The notes under the pieces: model-generated | What the model saw: only the letters and a program-made list of their open reading frames with translations | Database searches by the model: none | Told to the model about the DNA's origin: nothing | Shown: piece by piece, positions 5,881 to 9,654 of the stretch | Layout: the number at the start of each line of letters is the position of its first letter | Numbering within the stretch: the first letter of the stretch is position 1 | Program-made: the position numbers and the translations under genes | DNA from: Deltaproteobacteria bacterium | GTDB lineage: Bacteria > Myxococcota_A > Polyangia > Haliangiales > Haliangiaceae | Length of the DNA stretch: 9,654 nt | Assembly: GCA_013696695.1 (NCBI GenBank) | Contig: JACCYD010000129.1 | Location: forward strand, 1-9,654 | Reading direction: 5' to 3'

Positions 5881-6235
5881 ATGCCGCGTGCATCAAGGGC
5901 GCTCGTGCAGGCAACCTCTCGAATCGAATTCGCTCTCCCCGAACGCGCGACCGCGAGTCAGCGCAACGAGCTCGGCGCCATCGCTCGCTACTGCGTGAAC
6001 CGCGTCGAGCGCGAGATCGGTGCCCCGGACGCATGGTTCCTCCGGCTCGGTCCGGTCGATGACAACGAGTATGCGTGCACGGTCGTCGTCCACGATAAGG
6101 GCTGCGCCATCGAGACCACATCGACCTCGGTCGAGTGGTGCACTCGCGATCTGGGATGCCCTCCGCGAAGTCGAGCAAGTGCTGCGCGACGTCAGGGCTT
6201 CCCGCAGCTGGCGACCGCTTCGAAAGTCCGCGTAG
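5881..6235 (+). pseudogene. Frameshifted small gene, weakly HPF/RaiA-like
   Basis: Read from the ATG at 5881 (GGGGG just before it serves as a poor SD), the frame codes well up to about residue 85 (STSVE). It then loses G/C-rich third positions. From about 6137 the frame one base ahead codes well instead (GALAIWDALREVEQVLRD) and stops at 6233-6235. Joining the two gives about 117 residues. The pattern of a 'CxVVVHDKGCAIETT' strand pair, then 'ALAIWDAL', then a Gln/Leu/Arg helix resembles the second half of ribosome hibernation promoting factors, which bind the 30S subunit and silence ribosomes. The N-terminal half is less typical. One extra base in about 6125-6148 would explain it: a natural mutation or a sequencing or assembly error. 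If the first frame is used throughout, a 131-residue product ends at 6276 with a poor-looking tail. The HPF assignment is tentative. Confidence 0.55.
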
Positions 6236-6275
6236 CTCGAACGTTTGGCCTGCCACCTGCTAAGCACATTTGTTA

Positions 6276-6647
6276 ATGACCCCCGGTTCCAAAATCCTCA
6301 TCGTCGAGGACGATCGCGACGCACGAGACGTGCTCGCGGATTTGCTCGCGAGAGAAGGCTTTCAAGTCGAGGTCGCGGCCGATGCGGTCGACGCGATTCA
6401 CACGCTCGAGATGCACCGCGACGAACCACCACGCGTGATCCTGCTCGACCTGTTGATGCCGGGCATCCTCGGCGGCTCGCTCCTCGATTACCTGCGCGAG
6501 GAGCCCGAGCTCGCAGGCGTTCGCATCGCCATCGTGTCCGGGTCCCCGCACCTCGCGCCCGACGGTTATCCGGTGTTCGCGAAGCCGGTCGATCTGTCGC
6601 GCTTGATCGAGTTCCTGCACGACGGCCGCCCGCGCGCGGCCGCCTAG
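6276..6647 (+). CDS. Stand-alone response regulator receiver (CheY-like)
   Basis: A 123-residue single receiver domain with no output domain. All key residues are present: acidic pair Asp12-Asp13 in ILIVEDD, phosphoacceptor Asp58 in ILLDLLMPG, the switch Ser88 in IVSGS, and Lys103 in FAKP. It would be phosphorylated by a histidine kinase and act by binding a partner protein, as CheY or Spo0F do. No kinase lies in the window. The start is the ATG at 6276, and there is no good SD. Its first base is the last base of a TAA that ends the upstream open frame (TAATG), so coupling is possible. A TTG six bases earlier is less likely. Its stop TAG (6645-6647) overlaps the stop of the convergent 137-residue gene in a shared CTAG. 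Confidence 0.93.
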   Translation: MTPGSKILIVEDDRDARDVLADLLAREGFQVEVAADAVDAIHTLEMHRDEPPRVILLDLLMPGILGGSLLDYLREEPELAGVRIAIVSGSPHLAPDGYPVFAKPVDLSRLIEFLHDGRPRAAA

Positions 6648-7057
6648 CGAGGCAGCAGCACGCCGCCGATCGGAATCGTGTTGTCCGATCCCCCGCCAGC
6701 GTAGAGCACCTTGATGATTTGCCGGACCTGCGCGACACGCGGAGACGCCGGGACACGCGACTCGCCGTGACGCATCTCTTCGAGGTCGTCGAGCGCGGCG
6801 CCGATCTCGTCGATCGACGCACCGGTCTCGATCACCTGCTGCACGATCTCGGAATCGGCGTGGCCCAGCAACTCGCCGACTTCCTCTGGGCTTGCGGCTT
6901 GAATTGGCATCGCCCCCTGAGTTGCACGACCGACGCCACACGAGATCTTGCGGACCTGCGTGTCGTCGACGCACAAAGCTGACTCACCGAGCGTCGGTGC
7001 ATCGCCAAGATCGCCACGGGTTGGCGCGCGCAGCACCGGAAGCTGCGCGACGCTCAC
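6644..7057 (-). CDS. Conserved-looking 137-residue protein, unknown function, coupled to the VWA gene
   Basis: I do not recognise a named family. The protein has no signal peptide or membrane segment. Residues 1-50 look poorly structured. Residues 56-120 should be mostly helical: SPEEVGELLGHADSEIV, then VIETGASIDEIGAALDDLEEM, then SPRVAQVRQIIKVL. This is the layout of a small helical domain with repeated acidic faces. The tail is Gly-rich (GGGSDNTIPIGGVLLPR). The start is the GTG at 7055-7057, which overlaps the stop of the VWA gene as GTGA, a common sign of translational coupling. A shorter alternative starts at the ATG at 6908-6910 (residue 50), which has AGGGGG just upstream and would give 88 residues. 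Third codon positions support both parts. It may be a cytoplasmic partner of the VWA protein or simply share its message. Its stop overlaps the receiver gene stop. Confidence 0.8.
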   Translation of the reverse strand: MSVAQLPVLRAPTRGDLGDAPTLGESALCVDDTQVRKISCGVGRATQGAMPIQAASPEEVGELLGHADSEIVQQVIETGASIDEIGAALDDLEEMRHGESRVPASPRVAQVRQIIKVLYAGGGSDNTIPIGGVLLPR

Positions 7058-9093
7058 GTAACGCGGCGGCGGCGCAGCACGAGCACTACGAGCCCGAGCA
7101 GCAGGAGCAGCGACGATGCATCGCCGCCGGTCGAGCAGCCCGCGCAGCCACGACCTCGCTGCGTCTGAACGCTGCCCGAGAACGAGCGTTCGGCAACATC
7201 CTCGTCACTGGCGTTCCCCATCGTCCGCATCGCCGGCGCTCCCTGCGGAAGGTTCTGCGCGTGATCCTGAGAGAGATACACCGGGTCCGCGGCGTTCTTG
7301 TCGAGGTTCGCGGCGTCGGGGTTCTGCGCCATGATCTTCTTCTTCGCCGCGCGCGCGGCCTCGATCGTGCCGCGCTGATCGCCGAGCTCGGCCTCGGGAA
7401 TCGCGAGGAACGCGGTGTACGGCGTCACGAAGTTGTAGGCGAGTGCGAGCTCGATCAGCTCCGTCATCAACTCGGGCTGCTTGGCGCCGAGTGCGATCTC
7501 CTCCTGCAGGTGATCGACACGCGCCTGAGCCCACAACCGGCCCACCCAGGGACGCGGCGGCGACTTGCCGAGGTCGATGGTGCGGGTGAACGTCACGGGC
7601 TTGCCGGCGAGGCGCCCCTTGATCGTGAACTTCGCGATGCCGGAAGCGCTCTTGAGGCGACCGCTCACCACCAGTTGATCGTCGACGAACAGGTCCGGCA
7701 ACGAGCGGGGATACAGCCGCGTCGCCTGCACGCCATCGACGTCGAGGGAGACATCCACGAGGAGTGGCTTGGCGATATGCGTCGCCAGCTTGGCGACGTC
7801 CGCCTGGATCGCCGATGCCTTCTCGATGTACGTGAAGTTGCCGCGCTTGAGCGCCGCGAGCCGCTGGAGAAGCGGGCGATTGACGTCCTTGCCGAGCCCG
7901 ACGGTGAACAGCCGGATGTCACCGGTGTCGGCCTTCGCGGCGAGGATCGACTTGTCGACATCGGACTGACCATCGGTCATGAACACGACGACGCGCGGCC
8001 GGCCGAGCTTGGTGTCCTGCGACTTGATCGCGGTCGTCAGCGCGAGCGCGATGTCGGTGCCGCCACCCTCGTGGAGTCGCTGCACGAAGCCGATGGCGCG
8101 ATTGCGATTCTCCTCGTCGAGGAGTTGCGGCGCGCGGAACAACGGATCGACCTCGTCGGAGAACGCCACGACGTTGACGCGATCGGTCGGCGGCAGGCGA
8201 CGGATCACGTCGACGGCGGCGGCCTTCGCGTTCGCGAGCGGCTCGCCCGTCATGCTGCCGGAGCGGTCGATCACGATCGTGACGTCCTTCGCTGCGACCG
8301 AGCGCGTGGAATCGACGTCGTTGGTGGCGAGCGATAGTGCGAACCAGCCGTCGTTGTCTCCGCTACCACGATGGACGTATGCCGACGGCAGCCACTCGGG
8401 CTCGTCGACCTCCCATTCGATCACCAGCTCGCCTCGACCGCGCGCGCCGTCGGAGCGCAGCCGGATGCCGTTGCTATCGCGATCGAGCTTGAGCTTGTGG
8501 CTCGACGACCGCACGTTCTTCACCTGACCCTGGACGTCGATCACGATGTCCGCGTTGCCGCGCGTGATCGGCGCCCGGAAGCGTACCGTCTGGCCGCGTC
8601 GCTCGAGCCACTTCGACCACCGCAGCTCGACCCGCTTCTTCTCGTTCGGCTGGATCGGGAACACCTTGAACTGGAACGCGCCCTCGCCGTCCTCCTCGAG
8701 GAGGCCGGGGTCGCGGCGGCGCGAGGTGACGTTGTCGTAGACCTGCCGCGCGGTGGTCCGCTCGAACACCTCGCCGACGATCTTCTGCTCCCCGTTCCAG
8801 TAGGAAAAGCCTTCGACGCGGCTGCCCATCCCGGGGCGCAGCTTGTAGCGGCCCTCGATCTGGGCGCCGTTGCCGTGCTGGAAGACTTGCAGCAGCGTCG
8901 TGGTCGCGTGCTGCCCATCTACCGAGACGGTGAGCCGTTCTTCGACGAGTGGGATCGCCTCCTGCGCGCCCGTACTCGCGATCATCGTCGCCTCGAGCCG
9001 GTCGCTGGCGATCAATTGTTGTGGTTGTGCACTCGCAGTTACTGCGAGTAATCCCACGATCAGCGCCGAAGCGCAGACGTGTCGCGTGCCCAT
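7054..9093 (-). CDS. VIT and VWA domain surface protein with MYXO-CTERM-type tail
   Basis: A 679-residue exported protein. The signal peptide covers about 1-22 (cleavage after TASA). A VIT domain (about 30-165) shows YWNGEQKIVGEVFER, VYDNV and FPIQPNEKKRVEL. A VWA domain (about 268-440) has a complete metal site: DRSGS (Asp276, Ser278, Ser280), Thr346 in GGGTDIAL, and Asp374 in TDGQSD. A mixed region resembling the inter-alpha-trypsin-inhibitor arrangement follows. The end is a MYXO-CTERM-type sorting signal: GCAGCSTGG (Cys650, Cys653), a hydrophobic stretch 661-673, and Arg 674-677. This predicts export, processing and anchoring at the cell surface, with metal-dependent protein binding by the VWA domain. 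I chose the ATG at 9091-9093 because GGAGG (9099-9103) stands 5 nt before it; an ATG 12 bases earlier overlaps that SD. The gene is followed by the 137-residue gene with a 4-base overlap. Confidence 0.96.
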   Translation of the reverse strand: MGTRHVCASALIVGLLAVTASAQPQQLIASDRLEATMIASTGAQEAIPLVEERLTVSVDGQHATTTLLQVFQHGNGAQIEGRYKLRPGMGSRVEGFSYWNGEQKIVGEVFERTTARQVYDNVTSRRRDPGLLEEDGEGAFQFKVFPIQPNEKKRVELRWSKWLERRGQTVRFRAPITRGNADIVIDVQGQVKNVRSSSHKLKLDRDSNGIRLRSDGARGRGELVIEWEVDEPEWLPSAYVHRGSGDNDGWFALSLATNDVDSTRSVAAKDVTIVIDRSGSMTGEPLANAKAAAVDVIRRLPPTDRVNVVAFSDEVDPLFRAPQLLDEENRNRAIGFVQRLHEGGGTDIALALTTAIKSQDTKLGRPRVVVFMTDGQSDVDKSILAAKADTGDIRLFTVGLGKDVNRPLLQRLAALKRGNFTYIEKASAIQADVAKLATHIAKPLLVDVSLDVDGVQATRLYPRSLPDLFVDDQLVVSGRLKSASGIAKFTIKGRLAGKPVTFTRTIDLGKSPPRPWVGRLWAQARVDHLQEEIALGAKQPELMTELIELALAYNFVTPYTAFLAIPEAELGDQRGTIEAARAAKKKIMAQNPDAANLDKNAADPVYLSQDHAQNLPQGAPAMRTMGNASDEDVAERSFSGSVQTQRGRGCAGCSTGGDASSLLLLLGLVVLVLRRRRVT

Positions 9094-9098
9094 GGATG

Positions 9099-9103
9099 CC
9101 TCC
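9099..9103 (-). promoter_or_regulatory. Ribosome binding site of the VIT/VWA gene
   Basis: GGAGG on the minus strand, 5 nt before the ATG at 9093. It favours this start over the in-frame ATG at 9105, which the SD itself overlaps. Confidence 0.75.
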
Positions 9104-9276
9104 ATGCCGGTCGGAAAACGCGCGACCCCAAGATTCGATCCACCTTCGGTGTCGCGACCTGCATTTTGTCAGCGAGTGCCAGCCCCGCCACCGAAGGCCT
9201 CACCCGCGACAGCCCGTGCATCAGCGCGTGCTCGAGGCTGGTCGTGCTCTGAGGGCGAGCTCGCGAGCCCGATCTC
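9104..9276 (-). promoter_or_regulatory. Intergenic region upstream of the VIT/VWA gene
   Basis: It holds a 9-bp inverted repeat, CCTTCGGTG (9143-9151) and CACCGAAGG (9189-9197), 37 nt apart. It also has three copies of a CGCGAC-type word (near 9121, 9153 and 9205) and an AT-richer stretch near 9161-9171 (minus strand CTGACAAAATGC) that may include a -35-like box without a clear -10. Next to the pirin stop are overlapping short palindromes (GCGAGCTCGC 9255-9264, GCTCGCGAGC 9259-9268) with no T run. No small gene is evident. Confidence 0.4.
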
Positions 9277-9654
9277 CTAACCCAGGTCGAAGACGAGCAC
9301 TTCGCCCGGATCGCCGTCGATGCCCTCGACGCGCACCGCGGGCTCGCCGGTCAGAGCGACACCATCGCCATCGGTGACGAGCTCGCCGTTGACGCGGACG
9401 CTGCCGCGCGCGACGTGGACCCAGGCGTGGCGATCGGTCGCGAGTGACAGCTCGGCCTGCTCGCCCGCGCCGAACACGCCGGCGTGGACGATCGCGTCCG
9501 CGTGGATCGTGACGGAGCCGTCGCGACCATCGGGCGATGCGACGACCCGCAGCCGGCCCTGCTTGTCGGTGGCCGGGAACGTCTTCTGCTCGTAACCGGG
9601 CTCGATGTTGCGCGCCGTCGGCTGGATCCAGATCTGGAGAAAGTGGACCGGCTC
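9277..9654 (-). CDS. Pirin family protein (YhhW/quercetin dioxygenase-like), partial, N-terminus outside window
   Basis: The last 125 residues of a pirin-type bicupin are visible, entering from the right edge. The first residues, EPVHFLQIWIQPT, are the highly conserved joint between the two cupin halves of the family. They are followed by PGYEQKTFP, GRLRVVASPDGRDGSVTIHADA and the C-terminal cupin strands ending VLVFDLG. Family members are about 230-290 residues, so roughly half lies outside. The metal-binding His/Glu residues are in the missing N-terminal cupin, so quercetinase activity cannot be judged. Members are cytoplasmic and their physiological roles vary. The stop is TAG at 9277-9279. 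It precedes the VIT/VWA gene by 183 bp on the same strand, which is enough for a separate promoter. Confidence 0.93.
   Translation of the reverse strand, partial: EPVHFLQIWIQPTARNIEPGYEQKTFPATDKQGRLRVVASPDGRDGSVTIHADAIVHAGVFGAGEQAELSLATDRHAWVHVARGSVRVNGELVTDGDGVALTGEPAVRVEGIDGDPGEVLVFDLG

Noticed and set aside
6892..8337. A 481-codon open frame on the plus strand.
   Set aside because: It is antisense to the VIT/VWA gene, whose domains and catalytic-type metal site are unambiguous. The product is low-complexity Arg/Val/Glu.
9094..9105. Start of the VIT/VWA gene at the ATG 9103-9105.
   Set aside because: The GGAGG that best serves the gene lies inside this extension, 5 nt before the ATG at 9093. 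The upstream ATG has no SD of its own.
1..9654. CRISPR array, tRNA or rRNA genes, insertion sequences.
   Set aside because: I saw no regularly spaced repeats, no cloverleaf-like segments and no transposase-like protein in any frame. The intergenic gaps are all under 200 bp.

Overview
The window is GC-rich bacterial DNA. It most likely comes from a myxobacterium or close relative (Myxococcota; the style suggests the Kofleriaceae/Polyangia side). Three things point there: a VIT/VWA surface protein ending in a MYXO-CTERM-type tail (paired Cys, hydrophobic segment, Arg cluster), two lipoproteins (one with a Cys/Asp-rich 'DCADGKCD' start after the lipobox), and codon use that is almost always G or C in third position. 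The placement is inferred from protein style, not from a marker gene. I see no tRNA, rRNA, CRISPR array, insertion sequence or phage gene.

Left part (1-3430, all minus strand). A SAM-dependent methyltransferase-like gene (3430-2798) is followed, after 133 bp, by a large lipoprotein with one CxxCH heme site and a perfect EF-hand loop (2664-793). After only 16 bp comes a PLP-dependent threonine/serine dehydratase that runs off the left edge (776-1).

Middle part (3431-6647). A four-helix membrane protein on the plus strand (3625-4104) converges with a low-affinity-iron-permease-family gene (4593-4183, minus). A 166-bp divergent region with a striking inverted repeat separates the latter from a plus-strand pair: an OmpA/Pal-type lipoprotein (4760-5308) and a single-helix proline-rich protein (5316-5849). 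Next come a short gene that appears frameshifted (5881-6235, weakly like ribosome hibernation factor HPF/RaiA) and a stand-alone CheY-like receiver (6276-6647).

Right part (6644-9654, all minus strand). A pirin-family gene enters from the right edge (9654-9277). After 183 bp comes the VIT/VWA/MYXO-CTERM protein (9093-7054). It is joined by a 4-base GTGA overlap to a 137-residue protein of unknown function (7057-6644), whose stop codon overlaps the stop of the receiver gene in a shared CTAG.

Functional picture. Much of the content is envelope-related: two lipoproteins, a secreted and probably surface-sorted VWA protein, and three small membrane proteins. Housekeeping or signalling genes are mixed in. 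Two gene pairs look truly coupled: OmpA-like lipoprotein with proline-rich protein, and VWA protein with the 137-residue protein. I found no complete multi-gene system that I could name as new. The best leads are the permuted methyltransferase with a variant catalytic motif, the VWA/137-residue pair, the inverted repeat at 4685-4712, and the frameshifted HPF-like gene.
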